From contig CAZCTN010000011.1 of assembly GCA_964501655.1 (NCBI GenBank), forward strand, positions 19,477-83,476: a stretch of DNA of 64,000 bases. The letters are read 5' to 3'. Of the stretch, positions 41,312 to 50,402 are shown in pieces. This DNA is from JAAYJK01 sp964501655 (lineage in GTDB: Bacteria; Bacillota; Syntrophomonadia; Syntrophomonadales; Syntrophomonadaceae). The notes beneath the pieces are model-generated. The model saw nothing but the letters and a program-made list of their open reading frames with translations. It was not told the origin of the DNA and made no database searches. How positions within the stretch are numbered: position 1 is the stretch's first letter; each line of letters opens with the position of its first letter. A program made the position numbers and the translations under genes.

Positions 41312-42676
41312 TTAATCCTTTTCAATGGGTATATCCAGGTAGAAGGCAACTCCGTCCTCTTCATTACTGGCCCATATTTTACCGCCGTGGCAAAGAACTA
41401 TCTCTCGTACTATGGCCAGACCCAATCCAAACTCGCCTTTAAAACCCCGCTGGTATTCCTCAAACAGTTTGTCTACCAGCCCTTCTTCCAGGTAAGGCCC
41501 ATCGTTAAAAATACGGAGAAACATATAGGGCTGTTGGTTCTGGTAATGCTCACTAACAGTAACGGTGATAATGGACTGGGCATAGCGGATCTGGTTATCC
41601 AGCAGATTTTCTATGGCAACCTTCCACTGCTCCAGGTTGCCCTTAAACGATATCTCAGCCAAATCCAGCTGCCAGCTGAGCTCCTGCCGCTGCCATCTCA
41701 ATAATTCCACGATGTTTTCTATCAGGTCGCCGATGTTAATCAGATCATCTGAGGAACGTTTGGTAAACAAATAATCGAGCTTGGTAAGATAGAGCAGGTC
41801 TTTAACCCTTTTTTCCATACGCCCGGCTTCCTTGTCGATGACCTCGATGGATCCTTCCAGACCGCCTTTGGGAAAAATTCCATCTGCTATGGCCTGGGCA
41901 TAGCTGCGAATGACCATGACAGGGGTTTTCAGCTCGTGGGATATGTGCTGCAGAAAACTGCGCTGCATGTCTTCCTGCTCTACCAGCCTCTGCCGCATCC
42001 GCTCTATCGACTGACCCAATTTGCCTATTTCGTCGTCACGATCTACATCAAGGGATTCGTACCAATCGCGATTGGCTATACTGCGAACATGGCTTTCCAT
42101 CTTGATAATAGGTTTGGTTATATAGCGGGCCATCAGAAATGAGGGAATCCAGCTTAAAAGCAGAATAACGGCAATAACCCACAGCAATTGAGAAAACAGG
42201 TTTTCCACCAGATCATTCTGGTATGACTCCCAGGTATAGGAAAACAGATACACGGGAGAACTGGCCAGTTCCCCTTTGCGGATGATATAATACATTTTCT
42301 CTCCATTGATATCCCGGGCATACTGCTGGGCTGCTATGTGCTGCTCACCGGATTCTTTAAGTATAAAGTCAAAATTATTAAATATCAGCAGAGAGGTCGA
42401 ACCGGCCACTACCTGACCATCGTCTAAGAAAACAATATGTTTGACGGTTTGATATTGCTGATTAATTTGGTCCCATTCGGTTATATCATCGATATCATTC
42501 AGCATTTTGCCATTATTAAGGTATATGGACTGGGCTTCCCGTATGGTGGCATAGGTCTGCTGGGTAAAAAAGTCGCGCAAAGCCCAGGGAACCAGCAGCA
42601 TAAACAGGGTGGATATCACAATGGTAATGAGCACAAAAATCATCCATATTTGTAAAGCCAGGGGGCTGTTTTTCAT
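41312..42676 (-). CDS. Membrane sensor histidine kinase
   Basis: 454 residues. Two membrane helices (about 10-32 and 163-185) bracket an extracytoplasmic sensor. A HAMP domain (YITKPIIKMESHVRSIA) is followed by the His box FLQHISHELKTPVMVIRSYAQ (about 248) and an ATPase domain with NLLDNQIRYA, FNDGPYL and GFKGEFGLGLAI. Its start overlaps the response regulator stop (ATGA), so the pair is coupled. The signal is unknown; the layout is CssS-like. Confidence 0.93.
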   Translation of the reverse strand: MKNSPLALQIWMIFVLITIVISTLFMLLVPWALRDFFTQQTYATIREAQSIYLNNGKMLNDIDDITEWDQINQQYQTVKHIVFLDDGQVVAGSTSLLIFNNFDFILKESGEQHIAAQQYARDINGEKMYYIIRKGELASSPVYLFSYTWESYQNDLVENLFSQLLWVIAVILLLSWIPSFLMARYITKPIIKMESHVRSIANRDWYESLDVDRDDEIGKLGQSIERMRQRLVEQEDMQRSFLQHISHELKTPVMVIRSYAQAIADGIFPKGGLEGSIEVIDKEAGRMEKRVKDLLYLTKLDYLFTKRSSDDLINIGDLIENIVELLRWQRQELSWQLDLAEISFKGNLEQWKVAIENLLDNQIRYAQSIITVTVSEHYQNQQPYMFLRIFNDGPYLEEGLVDKLFEEYQRGFKGEFGLGLAIVREIVLCHGGKIWASNEEDGVAFYLDIPIEKD

Positions 42677-43341
42677 GATTTCACCAACCGATATCCATAG
42701 CCATATATGGTTTCTACTCTGAATTCCGGCAGTTTTTTGCGCAACCTTCTGACCAGATCATCCACCACCCGGTCGGAACCAACATAATCCTGACCCCAGA
42801 CATGATCCAAAACCTGTTCACGGGAAAAGGCCTGTCCCTGGTTGCGGGCCAGAAGCACCATTAAATCAAATTCCTTCGAGGTTAAGTCTATTTCCTCTCC
42901 ATTCTGCATTATTTTTCTTCTCAACTCGTCGATAAGATAAGACTGAACCTTGATAAAACTGTCAAAATGAGGTTCACTGTATACCCGTTCCAGCAGCTTA
43001 CGGGTCCGGATCACCAGTTCCCGGGGCAGAAATGGCTTGGGCAGATAATCATCGCTTCCCATTTCCAACCCCAAAACCCGATCCAGTTCAGCATCCCGGG
43101 CCGATATATAAATTACCGGTATGGACGGGTTGTCGGCCTTGATATATTGAAGCAAACGATAGCCATCAATATCTGGCAGCATTATATCCAATATCCACAG
43201 ATCAGGATGCTCCGGTATAGCCTTCATGGCCATTTCTCCAGACAAAAAGGGCTGGACATGCCAGCCCTCTTTGGAGAGATAAGAGGATAAGAGTTCGTTC
43301 AGGTTTTCTTCGTCTTCTACCAGGTAAATCTTGTAAGACAT
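42673..43341 (-). CDS. OmpR/PhoB-type response regulator
   Basis: 222 residues. The receiver keeps the acidic pocket (VEDEENL), the phospho-acceptor in LWILDIMLPDIDG and Lys in YLPKPF. The winged-helix effector ends DHVWGQDYVGSDRVVDDLVRRLRKKLPEFRVETIYGYGYRLV. It is cognate to the kinase encoded immediately downstream. Confidence 0.96.
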   Translation of the reverse strand: MSYKIYLVEDEENLNELLSSYLSKEGWHVQPFLSGEMAMKAIPEHPDLWILDIMLPDIDGYRLLQYIKADNPSIPVIYISARDAELDRVLGLEMGSDDYLPKPFLPRELVIRTRKLLERVYSEPHFDSFIKVQSYLIDELRRKIMQNGEEIDLTSKEFDLMVLLARNQGQAFSREQVLDHVWGQDYVGSDRVVDDLVRRLRKKLPEFRVETIYGYGYRLVKS

Positions 43342-43956
43342 TGACTGTCCTCCTGGACTTGTTCATGCTCTAGCTTATTTAAGAGGAAGGGTATCTGAAG
43401 TATATTTTATCAAATTTATGCTGTTCGATAAATCTTCTGCACTTAGGAATCCTGTAACTGAAAACAGTTATGTAATTTGGTTTCCTTGGGCTACCGGAGG
43501 GTAAGTCCTTTCCCGGCCTGCTTATCGAACAATCTGTTGTTCCTTAGTTTTCCCACCTCCTTCAATGCAAAGGGTTATTTACTTTATCTGTTAATAATTT
43601 AATGCATGAATGTGGGATAAATGCTGACCCAATTGTGTGATTTTGTAAAAATTCGGGACAATCAGTATATAATACCGGTTTTATGGCCTGCATCCTTTAG
43701 AGTTTTTACTTACCTGTTTTGCCAGATCATCTGCTGCATATATCTTACGTTGTCTATGCATTTCCCCTTGCAAAGCAGATTTGGAATTTCCATAAGCACT
43801 ATGCCTGCTCTTGCTCTATCTCCCCATGGACAGCAACAACTGCTTAACGATTATTGGAAGATTAAAAGGAAATCCATCCAGTCCTGGAGGTAAAAAATTA
43901 AGCAGCGCCCGGCTGCCTAATTCCAGCTATTTCTTTCTCCCTCCAGGTGCAGGAAG
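43342..43956. other. Gene-free region
   Basis: About 600 bp. A plus-strand 90-codon frame (43621-43893) has no ribosome binding site and no protein-like features. Near 43490-43560 the minus strand reads GGCCGGGAAAGGACTTACCCTCCGG, with an ACTG/CAGT hairpin further downstream; this may be a structured leader for the two-component system. Confidence 0.45.
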
Positions 43957-44238
43957 CTACTCTTTGGCCTTTAAGTCTTCCAGTTGCTTCTGCAATTGTC
44001 CTATTTCCTGGTACTTGGCATCGATTTTATTGCATATTGCGGTTAATTCAACTTCAGCATTGGCTCCGGCTTTAAAGGCCTGGTACAGAGTTTCTCCCAG
44101 TTCCAATTTAAATGAAGCGACCTCTTTCTCCAGGTTGGAGATATTAAGCCTGATCTTGCCGCTTTCCACTACGTCCCCGGATTTTTGCACCAACTTACTG
44201 GCCTGCTGCTCCAGCTTGCTCTTATCAAATTTAAACAT
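43957..44238 (-). CDS. Small coiled-coil protein, 93 aa (paralog of 49683-49967)
   Basis: It starts MFKFDKSKLEQQASKLVQKSG, followed by a predicted coiled coil (ISNLEKEVASFKLELGETLYQAFKAG) and a second one at the C-terminus (KYQEIGQLQKQLEDLKAKE). One Cys (AICNKID). The same layout occurs at 49.7 kb. These look like the N-terminal coiled-coil part of proteins that often carry a C-terminal zinc ribbon, which both copies lack. The function is unknown. Confidence 0.75.
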   Translation of the reverse strand: MFKFDKSKLEQQASKLVQKSGDVVESGKIRLNISNLEKEVASFKLELGETLYQAFKAGANAEVELTAICNKIDAKYQEIGQLQKQLEDLKAKE

Positions 44239-44346
44239 TATCCTTGCCTCCCCTAAAGATCTGCATGGAAATAGGGTTCATCGGTTAAAGCTGATTAAGC
44301 CTTACCCCTATATAACATTTTACCTCATATTGCTTCGGGCGAGAAA

Positions 44347-45594
44347 CTATTTTAGCTGGTGAATGAAGATACCGCTGCGAAGTTTAGGTTCAAACCAGGT
44401 AGATTTGGGCGGCATGATTTTATCCGCGTCAGCTATGTCCATCAGATCCTGAACCGTAGTGGGGTGCATGGAAAAAGCCACCTTCATCCCCTCTTCTACT
44501 CTTCTTTCCAATTCTTTTAATCCCCTGATCCCGCCGATAAAATCGATTCTTTTATCGGTTCGGGGGTCAGCAACACCCAGGATTGGTCCCAGCAAGTTGT
44601 GCTGCAGTATGGAGACATCCAATCTTTTTACCGGATCGTTGGGGTCGTAGCTGTCCGTTTTGGCCCGCAAAATATACCATTGTCCGTCCAAATACATGCC
44701 GAAACACCGCTGCTTATCGGGCGCGCAGGGTCCTTCCCCAGCATAAGGTTCTATTTCAAATGACTCCCCGACTTGCTGAAGAAAACCGGAAATGTCCAGT
44801 CCATTGAGGTCTTTTACCACTCGGTTATAGTCCATGATATGTAGCTGGTTATCGGGGAAAATAACCGACAGAAAATAGTTGAATTCTTCTTCACCGGTAT
44901 AATCAGGATTTTCTGTTCTTCGCATTTGACCCACCCTGACCGCCGAAGCAGACCGGTGGTGACCATCAGCTATATACAGGCATTCCACCCCGGAGAATAG
45001 TTTTACCAGGCCCTCTATGACCCCCTGCTGGTCAATTCTCCATACCGTATGGCCAATGCCATCGTCGGAAATAAAATCATAAATCGGTTGGTTAAGGTTC
45101 ATCCAGGATTCAACTATGGCGTCAATCTCTTCCTGAGCCCGGTAAGTCAAAAATATGGGCCCGGTATTGGCATCACAGTAATCTACGTGTTTTATCCGGT
45201 CCTGCTCTTTATCGGCCCTGGTCAATTCGTGTTTTTTTATTAAATTGTTCATATAGTCATCGATGGAGGCACAGGCTACTACTCCGATCTGATAACGTGA
45301 ACCCATTTCCTGGCGGTATATATACAAGCAGTCACTTTCCTCTTTAAGAAACACTCCCTGCTGCAGCATTTCATTTAGGTTATCCCGGGCCTTTTCATAT
45401 ACCCTGGTATCATACAGATCTATAGCCGGGTCCAGGTCTATTTCCGCCTTATCCACATGTAAAAATGAATAGGGATTTCCTGCTGTCATTTCCCGGGCCT
45501 CATCGCTGCTCATAACATCATAAGGAAGCGCTGCCACCCGGTCCACCAACTGCATGGTGGGCCGAACCGCCCGAAACGGCTTAACTATTGCCAT
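44347..45594 (-). CDS. DUF1015 family protein
   Basis: 415 residues starting VKPFRAVRPTMQLVDRVAALPYDVMSSDEAREM, with GVVACASIDDY, LYIADGHHRSASAVRVG (the family hallmark DGHHR) and HNLLGPILGVADPRTDKRIDFIGG. DUF1015 proteins are frequently encoded next to a serine-pathway aminotransferase in clostridia, as here. They are thought to have a kinase-like or serine-metabolism role, but I would not assign an activity. Confidence 0.9.
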   Translation of the reverse strand: MAIVKPFRAVRPTMQLVDRVAALPYDVMSSDEAREMTAGNPYSFLHVDKAEIDLDPAIDLYDTRVYEKARDNLNEMLQQGVFLKEESDCLYIYRQEMGSRYQIGVVACASIDDYMNNLIKKHELTRADKEQDRIKHVDYCDANTGPIFLTYRAQEEIDAIVESWMNLNQPIYDFISDDGIGHTVWRIDQQGVIEGLVKLFSGVECLYIADGHHRSASAVRVGQMRRTENPDYTGEEEFNYFLSVIFPDNQLHIMDYNRVVKDLNGLDISGFLQQVGESFEIEPYAGEGPCAPDKQRCFGMYLDGQWYILRAKTDSYDPNDPVKRLDVSILQHNLLGPILGVADPRTDKRIDFIGGIRGLKELERRVEEGMKVAFSMHPTTVQDLMDIADADKIMPPKSTWFEPKLRSGIFIHQLK

Positions 45595-45686
45595 AATTTA
45601 CCCTCCTGCCAGTTTGTCTTTCTCCCCCAATAATCCAACCCAGCTGCTTGGCCGGAGCCTTTAATGGCTCACTGTGCTGTCCGATA

Positions 45687-46757
45687 TCAGATGCCCAGAA
45701 TATCATTGATATTATCGATCAATTCCCGGACGTCTTCCAGCTTATAGTCTGCCATGTGGGCGATACGGAAAGTCTTTTCTTTCATTTTGCCATAACCATT
45801 GGATATCTGAAAGCCTCTTTGGCCCAGTTCCTGATTCAATGCTCCTACTTCGATATTCCGAGTATTGGTAATAGTGGTGAGGGTATTAGAAAGGTACCTC
45901 TCATCGGCAAAAAGTGCAAAATTGCTCCGGGCCCAGTCCCTCACATATTCCGCCATTTCCATATGCCGGTTGAAACGATGTTCCAATCCTTCTTCCAAAA
46001 TTTTATCCAGCTGATAGTCCAGGGCAAACATATGTGATAAAGAAGGAGTAGAAGGGTACTGGTAATCCTTATCCAATATATATTTATAAAGCTGAAGCAA
46101 ATCCAGGTAATACCCGCGAAACGGTACTTGTTCCGCCCGGCGGCGAGCCTTGGAGGAAAAAGTGCATATGGCCAGTCCCGGCGGCAGGCCCAGTGCCTTC
46201 TGGGTAGAGGTAATGCATATATCTATCCCCAGTTTGTCAACTTCTATCCTGGAGCCCCCGGCCGAACTCACAGCATCCATACAGAACAATACTTCCGGGT
46301 GTTTTTTCACCGCCTGGGCAATCTCTTCCACCGGGTTCATAATGCCGGTCGAAGTTTCATTATGAGTTATAGTCAGCAAATCGTAGTTGCCTGTAGCCAG
46401 CACTCGCTCCACTTCTGCCCCTTGAGTTGCCTGCCCCCATTCGACCTCAAACAAATCTGCCGGCACATTATTACTCTGGGCCATTTCAAACCATCTTTTG
46501 CCAAAAGCCCCCACCGAAAATATGGCGGCTCTTTTCAGGGTACAGGAGCGAACCGCTCCCTCCATAAGTCCGCTGCCGGAGGTGGTAGACAAGAGTATAT
46601 CGTTTTCGGTATAGAACAGCATTCTGAGCTTATCGCTTATATTACGCTGCAATCTGGAAGCATCCTTGCTGCGATGTCCTATCATAGGAGTAGCCATTTT
46701 TTCCAGCACATCGCTTTTAACCTCTACCGGTCCTGGTATAAATAATTTCTTGTGCAT
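45687..46757 (-). CDS. Class V aminotransferase (serine-pyruvate/alanine-glyoxylate type)
   Basis: A 356-residue PLP enzyme. It starts KKLFIPGPVEVKSDVL with MIGHRSKDASRLQ, and has THNETSTGIMNP, CMDAVSSAGGSRIEVDKLGIDICITSTQKALGLPPGL with the PLP Lys in TSTQKAL (about residue 187), and YQYPSTPSLS. Such enzymes act as serine-glyoxylate or phosphoserine aminotransferases. It lies about 90 bp upstream of the DUF1015 gene on the same strand, the typical serine-biosynthesis neighbourhood. Confidence 0.92.
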   Translation of the reverse strand: MHKKLFIPGPVEVKSDVLEKMATPMIGHRSKDASRLQRNISDKLRMLFYTENDILLSTTSGSGLMEGAVRSCTLKRAAIFSVGAFGKRWFEMAQSNNVPADLFEVEWGQATQGAEVERVLATGNYDLLTITHNETSTGIMNPVEEIAQAVKKHPEVLFCMDAVSSAGGSRIEVDKLGIDICITSTQKALGLPPGLAICTFSSKARRRAEQVPFRGYYLDLLQLYKYILDKDYQYPSTPSLSHMFALDYQLDKILEEGLEHRFNRHMEMAEYVRDWARSNFALFADERYLSNTLTTITNTRNIEVGALNQELGQRGFQISNGYGKMKEKTFRIAHMADYKLEDVRELIDNINDILGI

Positions 46758-46871
46758 TCCATTCCCTCCTGAAAAGTGTTAATCTAATAAATTTTACTCC
46801 AATGAATGTTGCTGCACAAGTGCCAAGCATTAACAGAAGTCAATATGGGCAGCCGATGATGCCGCAATTAC

Positions 46872-49472
46872 TCAGACACTGCTCAGGAATGCCTCCACCC
46901 GGCGGGAATTGATATCCACATCCAGCAGCAGTTTTCTACCCTGGGGGGCAAGGTCTATTACTTTTATGACCTTGCTGTAGCGAGCATAATCCGGAAGCAG
47001 CCTGCTCAGCATATTCTCCTCCGCTTCCAGCAATTTCGGGGAGTAAACTACTTCTTCGGTCCCGGGGAATAAAGCTGTATAGAATATGCCGGTCTCCACC
47101 AGATCTTGGAAAAAGTGGGTTCCAAAGGAGAGTTCCGGCATAATACCTTGTTCCCTGACAGCAACTTCCACCAAAATACTGCAATGGCATATTTCACTAA
47201 ATGATACCGGGACTCCCAGGGATGGAATGCTGGTACCCCACCTTCCCGGGCCTATTAAGGCAAAATCGCCCTTTTGCCGATCCCTAAACAGACGGTTCAA
47301 ACTCCCAATCAGACGAGCAACTTGGTACTTGGCCTGCTGGGACAGAGCAATATATTCCATGGGCTCAACCAGAACTATTTTATCAGGATGCCATTTTACC
47401 CCATATCCCATAAATCTGCCCCGGGTAGCAAACAATAACTCCGCGCTGCTCCTTTGGTACTGCGTCGGTCTTTCCTCAGGCCGCAGCAAGGTTTGAAGGG
47501 GGCGGCACTGGAGAAGATTGATGCGCATCTCCTGCTGGGATATAAAATTGCAGGCAAACTCGGTATCAACCGGGTATTTATAGGCCTCCTGGAGCTGGCT
47601 GATCATCAGTTTCATTCGGTCCAGAAATGGGGTTTTGTTTATCAACCCGTCGAAAGAAAGCAGCCATTCTTCCCCATCTATCCCCAGTTCCCGCATCCGC
47701 CGGGAAGTCTCCTGGTCCTTTATGGCCATCAAATCCCAATTAATCAGACCTGGCTGAAGTCCGGGCATCTTATTTAAAGGTATACTGGCCCACTGGTTTG
47801 CTGCCCTGTCCAGTACATCAACCTGGTGCTGGGAGAATACTCTTAACCCCTCCATGGAAGCATCTGGCCTGAGATTAGGCTGATCAAGGGCCAGCACCCG
47901 AGGGTAATCATCGTCCACCCGATCCACCGCCCGGGTTCCCAGTCCCAAAACCAGGCGCATCATCCCCGCCTCCACATTCATGTCCTCTCTCCATACATAA
48001 GGGTTAAAGGACATGGCTACTCCGGCCAAATCAGGGAAAAAATACTGGGAGTGATGGGAACCGGATACCCGTTGTACCAGTAATGCCATCTGTTCATCCC
48101 GGGCCTCCAGGCCTCTTTGCATTCGATAAGCCAAGGCGTCTTCACTCATGGTACTGGCATATACTGTCTTCAATGCCTTTTCGAAAGTTTCATAACGCTG
48201 GGACAGGGTACCCTGGTTAACACAGAACACACTTTCATATTTGCCGGCAAAAGCATTGCCAAAACCATCCTCCAGCAGGCTGCTGGATCGAACAATTATT
48301 GGTGCCTGGCCAAAGTAGTCCAGCATCTGGTAGAATTGTTCTTTAATAAAATTGGGGAAATTGCCCTTGAGTATTCGTTCTTTAAGCTGCGGAGCATGGC
48401 TGAAAAAATTCTCTGCTTTTTTCTGTTCCATTCGTAATTTCCAGCATTCATTCTCCACCAGATAAGTATAATATAAATCCGAGCCAATATAGAAGGAGTC
48501 ATGAGCTTCCAGCCATTGGTGCCAGGGGCTGTTGTCCCGGGCGGTTAATATCTTGCGGGCCAGAAGCATACCAACAGTTTTGCCGCCAATAAAACCAGAT
48601 CCGATTATCCGGGTGCGTATTTCCAGCAAATCCTCCAGAGCAAAATACTTCTGTGCCAGTTCAAGTATCTCAGGATCACGCCCTATCATCATTTTGCACA
48701 GCTGCAGCAGCATGGCCTGTTTTTCTTCCTGCAGCCGCGCCTCTTCTTTATCCAAAAGCTCCCGGGCCTGCAAAAATAGCCGATCCCAGTAATCCAGCTT
48801 GCCGTCAACATTTCCCGGTCCCATAAAACGGGTCAGGAGATTAGCAGCCTGAACACTGCTGGTCACCGGAATAAAATTCCCTTCTTCTAAACGCAGATGG
48901 GGCAAATACATGGTAGGAGAGTAGCGATCAAATACCTTAATCGGATGTACAAATATATCTTTTTCATGCCGTTTAATATCCAGAAAAAGCTGGGTAGTCT
49001 CCCTGATACGAGCAATGGTATGGTTGGCAATCCGGTTTCTTAAAATGGCAAAATAAGCAATAGTATCCAGTTCATAAAGGTAAGGACAGGTGACCCGAAA
49101 GAAATTCCCGGTCATTAGGTCGGTAGCCCAGGAAGAAAGCAGGTCTGACAGGCAGTCAAAAACATAATAGACCCCTAAGCCTTCGTCACTGACTATCCGG
49201 TGCACATCGCTGGAAAAACTTTCAAACCCTTCCTCAGCATCCAACTGGTATACTTGTACCCCATCCTGTTCATCCAAGATGGAACAGTGCTGTCCAAATC
49301 TCATATATACTACTCGCCGTTCATCCAATCGGGCCTGCCGGGCGAATGCCCGGGCAAATTCACAATAATCGTCAATGGAATCTACCTGCCATACCACATT
49401 ATCACCCGGCCAGAGCCCGTGTAAAATCGCATCCAATCCTTTTATACCGGTTGAAGATACCGCTTCATCCAT
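46872..49472 (-). CDS. PEP/pyruvate-binding domain protein with degenerate KaiC-like N-terminus
   Basis: 866 residues from the ATG at 49472 (AGGAGG 7 nt upstream). The first ~220 residues resemble a RecA/KaiC fold (SSTGIKGLDAILHGLWPGDNVVWQV), but the Walker A Lys/Thr is missing. Residues about 285-830 hold a PPDK/PEP-synthase nucleotide-binding domain (GSGFIGGKTVGMLLARKIL, PIIVRSSSLLEDGFGNAFAGKYESVF, GPGRWGTS). The swivelling phosphohistidine domain and the PEP-binding TIM barrel are absent, so it cannot be a complete PEP synthase. It may be a regulatory or partial phosphotransfer protein. Confidence 0.85.
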   Translation of the reverse strand: MDEAVSSTGIKGLDAILHGLWPGDNVVWQVDSIDDYCEFARAFARQARLDERRVVYMRFGQHCSILDEQDGVQVYQLDAEEGFESFSSDVHRIVSDEGLGVYYVFDCLSDLLSSWATDLMTGNFFRVTCPYLYELDTIAYFAILRNRIANHTIARIRETTQLFLDIKRHEKDIFVHPIKVFDRYSPTMYLPHLRLEEGNFIPVTSSVQAANLLTRFMGPGNVDGKLDYWDRLFLQARELLDKEEARLQEEKQAMLLQLCKMMIGRDPEILELAQKYFALEDLLEIRTRIIGSGFIGGKTVGMLLARKILTARDNSPWHQWLEAHDSFYIGSDLYYTYLVENECWKLRMEQKKAENFFSHAPQLKERILKGNFPNFIKEQFYQMLDYFGQAPIIVRSSSLLEDGFGNAFAGKYESVFCVNQGTLSQRYETFEKALKTVYASTMSEDALAYRMQRGLEARDEQMALLVQRVSGSHHSQYFFPDLAGVAMSFNPYVWREDMNVEAGMMRLVLGLGTRAVDRVDDDYPRVLALDQPNLRPDASMEGLRVFSQHQVDVLDRAANQWASIPLNKMPGLQPGLINWDLMAIKDQETSRRMRELGIDGEEWLLSFDGLINKTPFLDRMKLMISQLQEAYKYPVDTEFACNFISQQEMRINLLQCRPLQTLLRPEERPTQYQRSSAELLFATRGRFMGYGVKWHPDKIVLVEPMEYIALSQQAKYQVARLIGSLNRLFRDRQKGDFALIGPGRWGTSIPSLGVPVSFSEICHCSILVEVAVREQGIMPELSFGTHFFQDLVETGIFYTALFPGTEEVVYSPKLLEAEENMLSRLLPDYARYSKVIKVIDLAPQGRKLLLDVDINSRRVEAFLSSV

Positions 49473-49682
49473 CACTTTTCCTCCTCAAGCCTGGAAACAA
49501 AAAAACGCCCCTATCTACACCATTAGCGGCAGACAAACAGAGACGCCTTTGCCCATAATTACCTTATTATCCAGCTATTCAAACCTTAGTCATCGTTTCC
49601 GGTTAATATATATTAACAGATTCTCAGATAAGAGTCACTGTATACAGGGCGTGAAGATTCAAGTATTAATTGGTCAAAAACC

Positions 49683-49967
49683 TTAATCCCGTTTTATTTG
49701 TTCAATCTCTTGCTTGAGCTCATTAAGGGAGTTTTCCAGTTGGGCAATTTTATCACAAGCTTCTTCTATTTCCCGGATTCCCTCTTCTCCCCGCAAAGCC
49801 TGGTTTTGAAAGGCCTTGTACACCATATCCCCCAGCTCGGCTTTCAGATTGTACAAATCATTTTCCAGCTGGGATATCTGCAGCTTCAACTTTCCTTTTT
49901 CCAATAGGATTCCTGATTGACGGGCCAGTTTACCCATTTCATTCTCTATTTTGCTTCGTTTAAACAC
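49683..49967 (-). CDS. Small coiled-coil protein, 94 aa (paralog of 43957-44238)
   Basis: I choose a GTG at 49967 (AGGGAGG 8 nt upstream), giving (M)FKRSKIENEMGKLARQSG, which lines up with the paralog at 44.2 kb; upstream ATGs are too close to or far from the ribosome binding site. A coiled coil covers most of the protein (LKLQISQLENDLYNLKAELGDMVYKAFQNQ; CDKIAQLENSLNELKQEIEQI). It retains the single Cys of the paralog. Function unknown. Confidence 0.75.
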   Translation of the reverse strand: MFKRSKIENEMGKLARQSGILLEKGKLKLQISQLENDLYNLKAELGDMVYKAFQNQALRGEEGIREIEEACDKIAQLENSLNELKQEIEQIKRD

Positions 49968-50402
49968 TTGCATCGCCTCCCTGCCTGGTAATAACAGTAT
50001 TCTCCAGTCCTGGTTCATATAAAATCCAGTCTCCCTACCTTTTCAGCCTGCAACTATCATATAATTTCATTTAGACCCCTAATGGCATATAAACATACAG
50101 GAGACTGATCCTCCGCTGCAACCATGCAGTCTCTGGTCCAGATTGACAAGGCTGCCTAAAACTGCTTCTATTATAGTGTATATCAGTAAAATCTCTTAAA
50201 CAAGCATATCCAATCCATCAGAAATTGACCTGCGATGAAACCAACCATGATTTTTACAGAAACAGTATAAATATATTTGAGTTTTGAAAATATTTAGACT
50301 TTTTTCCCTATTTTACGATATTAAATACTAATATTATTGAAAATATTGCGGGCTTTCTGGTACAATTACTTGACACATTATCTGAACAGGTGGGAAAGAC
50401 TA
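49968..50402. other. Divergent intergenic region
   Basis: No gene supported. It contains a GAGACTG/CAGTCTC inverted repeat (50101-50133) and a TTGACA (near 50143) without a well-spaced -10. It presumably carries the promoters of the two divergent genes. Confidence 0.4.

Noticed and set aside
43621..43893. 90-codon plus-strand frame
   Set aside because: No ribosome binding site, no domain, no plausible context.
46872..49472. Full phosphoenolpyruvate synthase
   Set aside because: The phosphohistidine swivelling domain and the PEP-binding barrel are missing.
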